Source of the DNA: a virus
IMG/VR virus record: IMGVR_UViG_3300032326_001222
Location: 1-22,334 of that record
Length of the DNA stretch: 22,334 nucleotides
Strand: one strand, 5' to 3'
Position numbers and translations under genes: made by a program. The notes beneath the pieces were generated by a model. It searched no databases. It saw nothing but the letters and a program-made list of their open reading frames with translations, and was not told the DNA's origin. Below, one piece after another: positions 1 through 7,344 of this stretch. The first letter of the stretch is position 1; the number at the start of each line of letters is the position of its first letter.

Positions 1-1
1 A

Positions 2-142
2 ACTGCACAAGGTTTTCTATGTCCAGGATGTGCCACCAATAGACAGACAGAACAACAGAGACTGGATGCCAAATTTCGCAAATTGCCCATCATTCAAGAG
101 AGTTTTGATAATCGCATTATTAAAAACCCAAATTCCGCCTAA
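2..142 (+). CDS. C-terminal end of an unidentified gene (partial)
   Basis: An open frame enters from the left edge and ends at TAA 140-142, giving 46 visible residues. It contains a CPGC (C-x2-C) pair near its start, which could be half of a zinc-binding site, followed by a basic/polar stretch and the ending KNPNSA. It lies just before the scaffold transcription unit, where head-assembly genes (portal, protease or small accessory proteins) usually sit, but nothing in these residues identifies it. The codon pattern (GCC, CAA, ATT) resembles the neighbouring genes, so I believe it is coding. The function is unknown. Confidence 0.5.
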   Translation, partial: TAQGFLCPGCATNRQTEQQRLDAKFRKLPIIQESFDNRIIKNPNSA

Positions 143-150
143 GAAACAAC

Positions 151-171
151 AATAAGCATAAATAAGCATAA
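151..171 (+). promoter_or_regulatory. ATAAATA late-promoter-like element made by a 10-bp tandem repeat
   Basis: AATAAGCATA occurs twice in tandem (151-160, 161-170), and the junction creates CATAAATAA with ATAAATA at 158-164. This resembles the T4-type late promoter TATAAATA, which needs no -35 box. It sits 71 bases before the scaffold start, in the first gap of the window. Expected initiation near 170 would place the hairpin at 172-194 at the 5' end of the mRNA. The promoter role is inferred. Confidence 0.45.
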
Positions 172-194
172 GATCCTGTGAACATCACGGGGTC
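172..194 (+). promoter_or_regulatory. 5' leader stem-loop upstream of scaffold gene
   Basis: GATCCTGTG (172-180) pairs with CACGGGGTC (186-194) around an AACAT loop. The 9-bp stem includes two T/G wobbles. It begins 8 bases after the end of the ATAAATA element and precedes the Shine-Dalgarno sequence at 219-225. A 5'-terminal stem like this could protect the transcript from 5'-dependent decay. The same arrangement recurs elsewhere in the window. Confidence 0.5.
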
Positions 195-234
195 ATTCAA
201 TAACAACAACACTCTTAAAAGGAGGCGATGCACG

Positions 235-918
235 ATGTCAGAAAATACATTGGTAAACGATAAGGCAACTGATGCCACAGCGGCAACCACCGCAGAAAAT
301 CAGGCACCAGCGGATAAATCATACAGTCAAAAAGAAGTGGATGATATGATGGCCAGAATGAAAGGGTCATTGCAAAAGAAACTTTTAAAACCGTATGAAG
401 ATTTGGGAGATCCAGAAACATTACGTCAATTGAAAGCAGAAGCTGAAGCGAAAGCACAGGAACAAGCAATCAAGAGAGGTGAGTTTGAAAAGACTCTTAA
501 AGAATTAGCCGCTAAAAAGGATTTAGAGATCCAAAAGCGAGATGCTCAGATCAGAGAATACAAGGTGAATACACCTTTACTGAATGCGGCAGCCAAACAC
601 CGTTCTGTTAATCCAGAACAAGTGCGACAGCTGTTGTCAAACAGAGTCAAATTAAATGATCAGGGCGACGTGGAAGTGCTTGATGATAAAGGCAGTGTGA
701 TGTATAATGATAAAGGATCACCTGTGGATGTGGATACATTCGTGGGCAATTGGTTGTCACAAAACGCACATTTTCAATCAGCAAGTGTTAGCACCACCAA
801 CAGCAAATCCAGTATGGGCTTTGAAGCCGCAGAAAAATTTGACATCTCAAAATTGGACATGAAGAATCCTAATCATAGGAAGATTTATGCTGAGGCCAAA
901 GCCAAAGGCAAGATCTAA
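235..918 (+). CDS. Capsid scaffolding protein
   Basis: A 227-residue hydrophilic protein directly ahead of the major capsid gene, the standard scaffold position. ATG 235 is chosen because AAGGAGG (219-225) lies 9 bases upstream; the longer frame opening with GTG at 178 would run through the leader hairpin. Residues about 50-110 are rich in Lys, Glu, Ala and Gln with heptad spacing and should form a long coiled coil. A short basic tail (AEAKAKGKI) ends the protein, and in scaffold families a basic C-terminus often contacts coat protein. It would act as an internal chaperone of procapsid assembly and be lost on maturation. No serine-protease motif is visible, so there is no sign of a fused prohead protease. 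Confidence comes mostly from position and composition. Confidence 0.75.
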   Translation: MSENTLVNDKATDATAATTAENQAPADKSYSQKEVDDMMARMKGSLQKKLLKPYEDLGDPETLRQLKAEAEAKAQEQAIKRGEFEKTLKELAAKKDLEIQKRDAQIREYKVNTPLLNAAAKHRSVNPEQVRQLLSNRVKLNDQGDVEVLDDKGSVMYNDKGSPVDVDTFVGNWLSQNAHFQSASVSTTNSKSSMGFEAAEKFDISKLDMKNPNHRKIYAEAKAKGKI

Positions 919-950
919 AACATTAACGCCAATTATCAAGGAGATACTCA

Positions 951-1784
951 ATGGCTAACAACACAACAATCAACAGCGAACTGTTTACGAATTTATTGGT
1001 TCAATCTCAGTACGCTATGTATGAAAACTCAATCGCTAGACAATTAGCGACTGTGTTTGATTACCCAGTTAATTCTGGAAAAGTAGTTCAAATTCCAGTA
1101 TGGGGTTCACTAAACGCTTCTAAACCAGGCGAAGGTGTAGCACCATCAGCACAAGACACCAACACAACTTCTAAAACTATCACTTTAGAAGAACACGTGG
1201 TTTACGCTCAAGTGACAGATTTCTTAAGAGATTCTGCACAAGAAGATGTGATCACATCACTAGCAAACCAATCAGGTTTAGCATTAGCAGAAGCAATTGA
1301 CAAAGAAATGATTTCTTACTTTGCAACTGTGTCTAACTCTATTGGAACAGCTGGTTCTGACAACACAGCAGTGGACATTATGAAAGCTGCCGCGACGATC
1401 AGAGGCAACAAATATAGCGGACCTTTATTTGCTATATTGAACCCAAAACAAGCATACGGTATCAAAGCCGCTCTAACTGCAACAACTGCTTACACTGCTA
1501 ACACAAACGTAGGTAACAACATTTTGTCAAACCAATTTATTGGTACATTGGCTGGTGTTCAAATCTATGAATCAGCATTGGTAGTAGCTGACGGTTCAGA
1601 CGATGCAACTGGTTGCGTATTCGCCAAAGAAGCTTTTGGTTTAGCTCAAAGAGGCGGAATTGCTATGGGAACTCAGAGACAAGAAACCACTAGATCTACA
1701 GACGTTGTGATGACTGCTGTTGCTGGTGCCACTCTTATCAGACCTGAGTTTGCTGTTAAAATAATTGGTGACGCATTAGTATAA
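951..1784 (+). CDS. Major capsid protein
   Basis: A 277-residue protein with AAGGAG at 938-943 ahead of ATG 951. The N-terminal part (NSELFTNLLVQSQYAMYENSI), a central segment on the pattern T-I-T-L-E-E-H then QVTDFLRDSAQEDVI, and an 'AILNPKQAYGIKAAL' segment followed by a C-terminal beta-rich half are typical of HK97-fold coat proteins of the N4-gp56/P22-coat-like type. It forms the icosahedral shell around the scaffold encoded just upstream. Length is normal for the fold without a large delta domain. Codon choice differs from the tail genes: Leu TTA and Ala GCT/GCA are preferred over TTG and GCC, as expected for a very highly expressed gene. The next gene follows after 22 bases. Confidence 0.85.
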   Translation: MANNTTINSELFTNLLVQSQYAMYENSIARQLATVFDYPVNSGKVVQIPVWGSLNASKPGEGVAPSAQDTNTTSKTITLEEHVVYAQVTDFLRDSAQEDVITSLANQSGLALAEAIDKEMISYFATVSNSIGTAGSDNTAVDIMKAAATIRGNKYSGPLFAILNPKQAYGIKAALTATTAYTANTNVGNNILSNQFIGTLAGVQIYESALVVADGSDDATGCVFAKEAFGLAQRGGIAMGTQRQETTRSTDVVMTAVAGATLIRPEFAVKIIGDALV

Positions 1785-1791
1785 TATACTA
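1777..1791 (+). repeat. 15-bp palindrome at the end of the capsid gene
   Basis: TAGTATAATATACTA reads the same on both strands apart from its central base. It overlaps the capsid stop codon and lies 4 bases before the Shine-Dalgarno AAGGAG (1795-1800) of the next gene. As RNA it could form a weak 5-bp hairpin. It also contains TATAAT, but no -35 box is seen upstream. Possible roles are a protein-binding site or a weak 3' end; this is unproven. Confidence 0.3.
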
Positions 1792-1806
1792 TAGAAGGAG
1801 ATCAAA

Positions 1807-2316
1807 ATGGCTTTTATTTCTTCAGGTGGAACGGTGATCAGCTTTGCTGACTACGATGACGTATACGCAAGAGATCAACGACTGTTTGACGCAAATGAAG
1901 GACTTACTGATGATCTCATTGAAGATCTATTAATCAGAGCCACGGAGCGTATTTTAACCAAATTACGCTCCAGCTCTTGGTGGAGATCCTACTACATCAC
2001 CAGAAGCAGCGGCAGCACATTCAACACAATAGCTGATGTGCCAGCACTGAATGCAAATAAAATCAAAGGCAGACAGAATGATTTCACTGACCTTTGCGTT
2101 TATACAGCATTGAGTGAATTGGTTCTACCAATGATTGCTGACTTTGGCAATGAAAATAACGCAGAGAGACAAAAAATGGGTTATTACACTTCCAAAGCAG
2201 ACATATTATTGTCAGAGCTGATCACTGCAGGTGATTGGTATGATTTTGATGGAGACAACACAGTTGAATCCACAGAAAAAACACCAGGACAAGTGAGCTT
2301 AAAGAGAGTTAGATAG
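1807..2316 (+). CDS. Head-tail connector (adaptor) protein
   Basis: A 169-residue protein in the position of the gp6/gp15-type adaptor that joins the portal to the tail. It opens with a short strand and then DYDDVYARDQRLFDANEGLTDDLIEDLLIRATERILTKL, an acidic helix-rich N-terminus characteristic of head-tail connector families in which helices line the ring. The C-terminal third is charged and ends basic (SLKRVR). AAGGAG (1795-1800) lies 6 bases before ATG 1807. The next gene begins 2 bases after the stop, so the two are probably translationally coupled. The identification rests on gene order and the N-terminal pattern; a neck or completion protein is the alternative. Confidence 0.65.
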   Translation: MAFISSGGTVISFADYDDVYARDQRLFDANEGLTDDLIEDLLIRATERILTKLRSSSWWRSYYITRSSGSTFNTIADVPALNANKIKGRQNDFTDLCVYTALSELVLPMIADFGNENNAERQKMGYYTSKADILLSELITAGDWYDFDGDNTVESTEKTPGQVSLKRVR

Positions 2317-2318
2317 AG

Positions 2319-2711
2319 ATGAGAACAGAAGTCGTTGATTATGTTCAAGGTTTGAATCTGGGCACATTCACAGTGAGCACAGAACTGCCTTACACTGAAT
2401 CTGGTCAGGCTTTGTATGTTAAAAATCCCAAAAGGATTTATGTGGACGAGGAACAGATTGTTTCAGAACCACTTGTACAGGCTTTGGACGGCATCAGCAT
2501 AGTCAATGAAGAATCCACAGTAACCATTTATTTTTCCGTGGATAGTAAATTAGTGCCAGCCAATTATGACTCAGTGGTCACAGCATTGAAAGGTGCCAAA
2601 AACATCACAACCATCAGCGGAGTATTTCGCAGAGAGTTGGATGTGAGCACAGGATATGATGGTGATCTATTGATAACAGAATTGGCAATACGTTTTAACA
2701 AAATAACATAA
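2319..2711 (+). CDS. Tail terminator-like (neck) protein
   Basis: A 130-residue mixed alpha/beta protein between connector and tube genes, where tail terminators (lambda gpU, SPP1 gp17 type) are encoded. It starts with a helix (MRTEVVDYVQGL), then 'FTVSTELPYTESGQALYVKNPKRIYVDEEQ' and a strand-rich middle (VTIYFSVDSKL), and ends with a strand pair near DLLITELAIRFNKIT. The compact size and alpha-beta order fit the terminator fold, which caps the growing tube and docks to the head. No strong Shine-Dalgarno is seen; translation probably couples to the upstream gene ending 2 bases before. Assignment is by synteny and size rather than a diagnostic motif. Confidence 0.6.
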   Translation: MRTEVVDYVQGLNLGTFTVSTELPYTESGQALYVKNPKRIYVDEEQIVSEPLVQALDGISIVNEESTVTIYFSVDSKLVPANYDSVVTALKGAKNITTISGVFRRELDVSTGYDGDLLITELAIRFNKIT

Positions 2712-2720
2712 GGAAATACC

Positions 2721-3218
2721 ATGGCTTATATTAACCCAGCTCCAGGCACTGCATCGCAAATAGTTTTAAAACTAGACTGCGGTATTGCTTTGGGCACCCT
2801 AACATTGGGAGGTTCGCCTCTTACTGTGCCAGCATTACAGGATATTACCATTAATGCTGCCAACGACGTGTTCACTTGGTCACAATTGGATGCTACTGCT
2901 AAACAGCAAGTGGCCACCACTTCTACCAACTCTATCGCAATGAATTTGGTAGTAGACCCCACAACATTCTTTGGCACCACATTGGCTTCTGTGCAAACAG
3001 ACACTGTGGCAGCACAAGGCATATTGGGTTTGAGCAGAAACAAAACTCTTGTGACTTTCAGTTTGAAATTCCAAGAAGGTGGCGCCACTGACCGTTTTAT
3101 CAAAGGTCAAGGCTACATCACTGGACTTGCTCCAACTCTAACAGCAGATGCTCCTGTATGGGTATCTCCAATCACAATCACTGTGACTGGTGAATACACA
3201 TCAAGTGCAACTGAATAA
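2721..3218 (+). CDS. Major tail tube protein
   Basis: A 165-residue protein rich in Thr, Ser, Val, Ala and Gly with alternating strands, placed before the tail chaperone and tape measure genes as in lambda (gpV). An initial segment contains the 'ALQDITINAANDVFTWSQLDA' pattern, and the C-terminal half has clear beta strands (TLVTFSLKF, PITITVTGEYTSS). It would polymerise into hexameric rings forming the tail tube. AAGGAAA lies just before ATG 2721. It is followed by a strong hairpin at 3227-3259 that would mark the end of this abundant transcript. Alternative: another structural neck protein, but the order of genes makes tube protein most likely. Confidence 0.72.
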   Translation: MAYINPAPGTASQIVLKLDCGIALGTLTLGGSPLTVPALQDITINAANDVFTWSQLDATAKQQVATTSTNSIAMNLVVDPTTFFGTTLASVQTDTVAAQGILGLSRNKTLVTFSLKFQEGGATDRFIKGQGYITGLAPTLTADAPVWVSPITITVTGEYTSSATE

Positions 3219-3226
3219 TAATTGAT

Positions 3227-3259
3227 TTAGAATAGGGGACTAACCTCCCCTATTTCTAA
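3227..3259 (+). terminator. Stem-loop terminator or mRNA 3' end after the tube gene
   Basis: TTAGAATAGGGGA (3227-3239) pairs with TCCCCTATTTCTAA (3246-3259) around a 6-base loop, CTAACC, with one bulged base, giving a 13-bp stem with a G4/C4 core. It starts 9 bases after the stop of the major tail gene. There is no long U tract after it, so it may be a weak terminator or an exonuclease block that sets the level of tube mRNA above downstream messages. Confidence 0.6.
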
Positions 3260-3266
3260 CACAACA

Positions 3267-3274
3267 CTAAATAT
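3267..3274 (+). promoter_or_regulatory. Weak TAAATAT promoter-like element
   Basis: CTAAATAT lies just after the hairpin at 3227-3259 and 12 bases before ATG 3286. It is one base off the ATAAATA motif seen at other transcription-unit starts. Initiation from it would leave almost no leader before the next gene. The evidence is position and similarity only. Confidence 0.25.
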
Positions 3275-3285
3275 TTGGTAGATTA

Positions 3286-3468
3286 ATGGATTTGATAGAA
3301 AATAAAAGCACCCAAGACCTGCTACGCAGTATGCTGGCAGAAGTGGCCAAAGCCAAAAACGAATTGGCCTGTGCTCAAATGGATATCAAAAAGGCCACCA
3401 ATAGATTGGGTTTCAGTCTAATGGTGTTAAACAAACTGATCAACAGGAAAGAAGATAAACAGATATGA
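3286..3468 (+). CDS. Small coiled-coil protein
   Basis: A 60-residue protein, 'MDLIENKSTQDLLRSMLAEV...', mostly predicted helix with heptad-like leucines and alternating Lys/Glu, ending in a charged tail (INRKEDKQI). Its stop overlaps the start of the chaperone gene by the sequence ATGA, so the two are translated together. No recognisable family. The position between tube and chaperone suggests a tail-assembly accessory. There is no obvious Shine-Dalgarno, and the gene lies right behind the hairpin at 3227-3259, so it opens the tail-assembly transcript segment. Confidence 0.6.
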   Translation: MDLIENKSTQDLLRSMLAEVAKAKNELACAQMDIKKATNRLGFSLMVLNKLINRKEDKQI

Positions 3469-3785
3469 AACTAGCAGAACTCGCAGCCAAACCCAAACTA
3501 ATCAAAATCATTTTGGATGATGAAGAAATTCGTCAGAGCTACAATGATTCATTGGAATTCTATGTGTATGATCGTCAGGACATGGAGACATTCATTAAAC
3601 TGGCCACATTGGACAGCAAGGATTTCAGCAAACTCACAGATTTAATCAACAGTTTGATTTTGGATGAGACAGGTGCAGCCATAGTGAAAGAAGGTCAGAT
3701 ATTGCCCAGCAACATCTTGATCAAAGCCATTCAGAAGGTGGTGGAAACTTTGGGAAAGCACCAGCAGCCAATTACGACCAAATAG
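3465..3785 (+). CDS. Tail assembly chaperone, short form (lambda gpG-like)
   Basis: A 106-residue acidic, helical protein between tube and tape measure, the place of lambda gpG. In lambda-type phages this protein coats the tape measure during tail assembly and is absent from the virion. The zero-frame stop is TAG 3783-3785. Upstream of it lies GGGAAAG (3752-3758), in phase as G GGA AAG, the same heptamer as the lambda G-T frameshift site. A fraction of ribosomes should shift to -1 there and make the longer form. The start overlaps the upstream gene as ATGA. There is no family-diagnostic motif beyond position and the slippery site, but the combination is highly specific. Confidence 0.8.
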   Translation: MKLAELAAKPKLIKIILDDEEIRQSYNDSLEFYVYDRQDMETFIKLATLDSKDFSKLTDLINSLILDETGAAIVKEGQILPSNILIKAIQKVVETLGKHQQPITTK

Positions 3786-4042
3786 ACCCTGGTCTGAACA
3801 TTTGGCTCACACTGGACTTCGTGGGTAAAAGATACGGAGTTATGCCCAGTGAAATACTACGCAGGGGTGAGTCCATAGACATATGGATTGCTCAATTGGG
3901 TGTGGGATATGAAAATTATCTACACCAAAAAATGAGTGGCAAGGCAGTGCCCAACACAGCCAAACCCACTGAAGCAGAATTAATGCAAATGTGGCAACGA
4001 GTGAAACTGGATGAAGATAAAAATAAACACACAGGACCTTAA
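3465..4042 (+). CDS. Tail assembly chaperone, -1 frameshift fusion (lambda gpGT-like)
   Basis: Ribosomes reading G GGA AAG at 3752-3758 that slip back one base continue in the frame that stays open to TGA/TAA-type stop at 4040-4042. The fusion keeps the first 98 residues of the short form and adds 94 new ones (192 in total), beginning AP-A-A-NYDQIDPGLNIW and running through 'MPSEILRRGESIDIW'. The downstream part has no good start of its own: GTG 3821 lies in mid-domain without a Shine-Dalgarno, while the open frame extends well upstream past the heptamer. The T-like domain in lambda binds tube protein while the G part binds tape measure. The fusion end overlaps the next gene by 32 bases. Confidence 0.8.
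3752..3758 (+). other. Programmed -1 frameshift site GGGAAAG
   Basis: The heptamer fits X-XXY-YYZ in the correct phase (ttG GGA AAG) and is identical to the site in lambda gene G. It lies 24 bases before the zero-frame stop, and the -1 frame is open on both sides. Together these indicate genuine recoding. Confidence 0.85.
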
Positions 4043-4319
4043 GAGATTGGTCAAAGACGCACAAAAAGAACTGCGCCAAGTGATGCGTGAAAGCCACAAA
4101 TATTTTCGTGACATTACTCCCAAACGCAACGGATATGCACAAAGAAACACCCAGTTAAAGAACAACAAGATTGAGGCTAATTACGATTATGCTGGTGCAT
4201 TGGATGCGGGCAAAAGCCGTCAAGCACCCAAAGGTATGTCAGAACCCACCATTGAACAGATGGAAAAAGAATTTATACCCAACGCAGTAGAAAGGATCAA
4301 CCGTGGCACGAAGTATTAG
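4011..4319 (+). CDS. HK97 gp10-like minor tail / head-tail protein
   Basis: A 102-residue basic protein. Its centre, 'DITPKRNGYAQRNTQLKNNKIEANYDYAGALDAGKSRQAPKGM', matches the recurrent pattern of HK97-gp10/gpZ-related proteins (TP-x-R-x-G-x-A-R...NTKI-x-A-x-Y-x-YA-x-x-LD-x-G-x-S-x-QAP-x-G). Family members take part in tail completion or tail-tube joining. Its position between the chaperone and the tape measure, instead of near the connector, is a little unusual but known in marine siphoviruses. The start at 4011 overlaps the frameshift product by 32 bases, and its 3' end overlaps the tape measure start by 17 bases. Confidence 0.65.
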   Translation: MKIKINTQDLKRLVKDAQKELRQVMRESHKYFRDITPKRNGYAQRNTQLKNNKIEANYDYAGALDAGKSRQAPKGMSEPTIEQMEKEFIPNAVERINRGTKY

Positions 4320-6144
4320 AGTAACCTTAGAACTGGATACCAAACCCTTTATAGATGGTTTGAAAAAGGCAGAACAAGCCAGCAATAGTTTTGGTAATGC
4401 GTTTGCAACCAACAATCAAAAAGCCAATCAAAGTTTTGGAGCACTGCAAGGATCTTTAGCACAATTTACCAAACTGTTGGGAGTAGGAGCATTGATTGCC
4501 TACAGCAAAAATGTGATAGGCATAGGAGATTCCATCAATGATCTCAGTGAAGCCACAGGTTTTGGAGTGGCAGGCATTGTGGGATTACAGAACGCATTGG
4601 CCACCAGTGGAGGCACAGCAGAATCAGCAGGCAGTCTACTAACCAAATTCAGTCAAACCTTGGATGATGTGGCACAAGGCAGTGACAAAGCATTGAGTCA
4701 ATTTGAAAGAGTTGGTTTAAGTTTAAATGATATCAAAGGAGCCACACCTGAACAAGTGTTTCAAAAAGTGGCAGAGCAGTTGGCCAAGATGCCAGCCAGT
4801 GCAGAAAAAACAGCACTGCAAATGGAATTATTTGGTAAAGCAGCCAAAGGTCTAGCCATCAATGAACAATTCATAGAAAATTTAAGAAAATCTCAAGAAA
4901 GAGCAGAACAGTTTTCAAGTGCCATTTCCACAGCAGGCAAATTTGTAGATACTGTGAGCAACTCAGTACAAGATTTAGGTTTAAGATTTTTGGCTGTGTT
5001 GGAACCTGTATTACAATTAGTTTTAGATTTGGGTAAAACATTCAGCAATCTAGATAAAATTGTTAAAGAAGTAACCAAAGGTATGTATGGTTTGGCAGAC
5101 GCTGTACAAGCAGTGGTCAGTGCCGCACTGCTTTTCTTCCCCATAGGTAAAGGTTTGCAATTACTGCAAAGAGGATTGGGAGCATTGGGATTATTGGATG
5201 TGGGCAAAAAAATGGCCAAAGGTTTAGATGAAGCAGATGATGCTCAAAAAAATTTAAACAAGAGCACCAAAGAAACTGTAGGGGCTACCACAATACAAAC
5301 TCAAGCCAATAAAGATTTACTTGCAACTTTAGAAAAAATTACCACAGAATATAGAAATCAGAATAAAGAACAAATAGATTCTTTAAGAGCTGAAACAAAA
5401 CTTTTGGGTTTGTCAGACGAAGAGCAAGAAATACAAAAAAAATTATTGCAATTTCAAAATCAAGAAAAGAAATTATTAGAATCTTTGGAAGATAAGAAAA
5501 GAACAGCTAGAGGTGAAAACCTAAAAGCAGTTGAAGAAGAAATAGCAAAATTTAAAGCAGGTCAAGAAGGAAGAACCAAAACATATGAAGAAGAATTAAG
5601 AAAAAGACAAGAAGCAGAAAGAAGTTTCAGCACAGGATTCAGTAATGCAATGGAAAATTACATATCTGATGCAACCAATGCCGCAAGGATTGCCAGAGAA
5701 GTGTTTGAAACTGCCACCAAAGGCATGGAAGATTCCATTACCAAATTTGTAAAAACTGGCAAACTAAGTTTCAAATCATTGATTGCTGACATTTTAGAAA
5801 CCATACTACGCAGTCAAATACAAGCCATTGTGGCACAGATATTCAGCATAGGTAGAAATGCTGGAGGACAGATTGGTAAAGTTTTGGGCATACCAGGATT
5901 TGCCAATGGAGGTATGATACCCAATAATGGTCCAGTATTGGTAGGAGAACGTGGTCCAGAAATTATATCAGGTGCCGCAGGTAGAATGGTCACTCCTAAC
6001 AATCAATTGGGTGGTGGCACAGTCACATATTACATCAATGCAGTGGATGCCATGAGTTTCAAACAATTGGTGGCACAGGATCCACAATTCATTTATGCAC
6101 TAACAGAACAAGGGCGCAGAAGTGTGCCTCAAACAAGGAGATAA
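4303..6144 (+). CDS. Tape measure protein (lambda gpH-like)
   Basis: A 613-residue protein starting at GTG 4303 inside the preceding gene. Residues 1-30 form an N-terminal beta/helix cap (IRVTLELDTKPFIDGLKKAEQ). Residues about 60-200 look like the tape-measure core, with the phrase 'ELFGKAAKGL'. A hydrophobic stretch lies at about 265-295 (membrane or channel segment), and a long Glu/Lys/Gln coiled coil at 340-440. Residues 445-515 plus the Gly/Pro motif 'FANGGMIPNNGPVLVGERGPEII' at 533-555 are typical of the C-terminal part of lambda-family tape measures. It fixes tail length and helps DNA passage. At about 1.5 angstrom per residue it predicts a tail near 90 nm (inference). Confidence 0.88.
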   Translation: MARSIRVTLELDTKPFIDGLKKAEQASNSFGNAFATNNQKANQSFGALQGSLAQFTKLLGVGALIAYSKNVIGIGDSINDLSEATGFGVAGIVGLQNALATSGGTAESAGSLLTKFSQTLDDVAQGSDKALSQFERVGLSLNDIKGATPEQVFQKVAEQLAKMPASAEKTALQMELFGKAAKGLAINEQFIENLRKSQERAEQFSSAISTAGKFVDTVSNSVQDLGLRFLAVLEPVLQLVLDLGKTFSNLDKIVKEVTKGMYGLADAVQAVVSAALLFFPIGKGLQLLQRGLGALGLLDVGKKMAKGLDEADDAQKNLNKSTKETVGATTIQTQANKDLLATLEKITTEYRNQNKEQIDSLRAETKLLGLSDEEQEIQKKLLQFQNQEKKLLESLEDKKRTARGENLKAVEEEIAKFKAGQEGRTKTYEEELRKRQEAERSFSTGFSNAMENYISDATNAARIAREVFETATKGMEDSITKFVKTGKLSFKSLIADILETILRSQIQAIVAQIFSIGRNAGGQIGKVLGIPGFANGGMIPNNGPVLVGERGPEIISGAAGRMVTPNNQLGGGTVTYYINAVDAMSFKQLVAQDPQFIYALTEQGRRSVPQTRR

Positions 6145-6147
6145 CCC

Positions 6148-6762
6148 ATGGCATTTCAAAGTATCATAGATAATGCTCAAAGCATCAGCATTGCCAAAAG
6201 AAAAAAAGTATCACAAACTGTTGCCAGAGATGGCACAGTAAAAACCACCAGCACAGGTGGACAAATTTGGGAATTCAGAGTAAGATATCCTGACGGACCC
6301 AAATGGACAGAATTAAGACAGAGCATTGAAGCATGGGAAGCCAAAGACAGAGTGAACACAGATACCATACAATTGAACAGTGCCAATCACAGTTGGATAT
6401 CCAAATATCAAGGCAATTTGGGCAGTACCTCAGGCATCACAGTGAGTTTCAGCAGTGGCAACACAGTGTCTATCACAGCAGGAGCCACAGGATTAACTGC
6501 AGGACAATACAAGTTTAGAGCAGGTGATTTGATTCAATTGGGATCCTCAGGCGCAGTGTATTCAGTGGCCGCAGATGTGGCACACAACAGCACCACCATA
6601 ACCACACACAGACCCATCAGAGAAGCAGCAGGCAGTTATAGTTTGATTGTGGGACCAGCAGTGACTTGGACTGTGTATTGCGTGGAATTTCCCAACTGGA
6701 CATTGTTTGCCAGAGATCAAGTGAGTTGGAGCGGCGATTTCGTTTTTGTGGAGGCGCTGTAA
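6148..6762 (+). CDS. Minor/distal tail protein following tape measure
   Basis: A 204-residue beta-rich protein immediately downstream of the tape measure (AAGGAG before ATG 6148), where lambda encodes gpM and other siphophages encode the distal tail ring protein. The N-terminal half contains 'VKTTSTGGQIWEFRVRYPDGPKWTELR', a pattern shared by Dit/gpM-like proteins in which a strand and a PDG turn precede a helix. The second half is a Ser/Thr/Gly barrel-like domain ending with 'FPNWTLFARDQVSWSGDFVFVEAL'. It probably forms the ring linking the tube to the tip. The stop is followed directly by ATG 6763, and GGAGG in the last codons serves that next gene. Confidence 0.6.
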   Translation: MAFQSIIDNAQSISIAKRKKVSQTVARDGTVKTTSTGGQIWEFRVRYPDGPKWTELRQSIEAWEAKDRVNTDTIQLNSANHSWISKYQGNLGSTSGITVSFSSGNTVSITAGATGLTAGQYKFRAGDLIQLGSSGAVYSVAADVAHNSTTITTHRPIREAAGSYSLIVGPAVTWTVYCVEFPNWTLFARDQVSWSGDFVFVEAL

Positions 6763-7344
6763 ATGGCTCTTAACCTTTCAGCATACGACAGCATTCAGAC
6801 CAATCTGTTTGTGAAGATTGTGATACCCAGCTATGCCACACTCACATTCAGCGATTATCACAAAAGCATCACCATTGATTCAGTGAACTATTCTGGTTTA
6901 GGACAATTATTAAGCGTGTCAGACACCAATGCCAGTTTGAGAGCATCACCACAAGATGTGACCATTGCTATTTCAGGCATACCCTCACAGAACATCACAG
7001 ACATACTCAATAACAAATTGGTAGGCAGTGATGTGAGAATCACCAGAGGCATATTTGATGTGAACACAGGAGCTCTAGTGAGTGCCATTGCAGGCAATCC
7101 AGTGGGTAAGTTTGTGGGGTACATCAACAATTTTGATATCACAGATGATTTGGAACAGGGTGCTGCCACAGGCACAATCACCTGTACCATGACCTGTACC
7201 TCAGTGGTGGAGCAATTGGAAAACAAAATCACAGGACGCAGAACCAATCCCATTGATCAAAAAGCATTGTATGCCACAGATGAATGTTTTGATAGAGTGC
7301 CAGCATTGGCCAAATCCAACTATAACTTTGGAGCAGACAAATGA
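6763..7344 (+). CDS. Minor tail / tail-tip hub N-terminal protein (lambda gpL-like position)
   Basis: A 193-residue protein with strand-rich halves. Residues 25-110 carry 'ITIDSVNYSGLGQLLSVSDTNASLRASPQDVTIAISGI', resembling the beta-sandwich of phage hub/tip proteins. The C-terminus follows the pattern R-R-T-N-P-I-D-Q-K-x-L-Y-x-x-D-x-x-F-D-R-V-P, common in minor tail proteins before a J-like tip gene. In lambda the comparable gpL holds an iron-sulfur cluster via four cysteines. Here only a few Cys are seen (ITCTMTCTSV and DECF), so a cluster is not established. It would assemble between the distal ring and the tip. The stop overlaps the next ATG by 4 bases (ATGA). Confidence 0.55.
   Translation: MALNLSAYDSIQTNLFVKIVIPSYATLTFSDYHKSITIDSVNYSGLGQLLSVSDTNASLRASPQDVTIAISGIPSQNITDILNNKLVGSDVRITRGIFDVNTGALVSAIAGNPVGKFVGYINNFDITDDLEQGAATGTITCTMTCTSVVEQLENKITGRRTNPIDQKALYATDECFDRVPALAKSNYNFGADK

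Noticed and set aside
178-234. GTG start giving a 19-residue N-terminal extension of the scaffold protein
   Set aside because: The extension crosses the leader hairpin and reads through the Shine-Dalgarno AAGGAGG; ATG 235 is spaced correctly from that sequence.
1756-1785. sigma70 promoter around TATAAT at 1780
   Set aside because: No acceptable -35 hexamer lies 16-18 bases upstream, and TATAAT overlaps the end of the capsid gene as part of a palindrome.
2726-3103. 125-codon frame on the minus strand across the tube gene
   Set aside because: It is a shadow of the well-supported + strand tube gene; the product is Cys/Val-rich without a recognisable pattern, and no ribosome site is seen.
3821-4042. 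Separate 73-codon gene with GTG start
   Set aside because: There is no Shine-Dalgarno and the frame is open upstream past the slippery heptamer; it is better explained as the frameshifted part of the chaperone.
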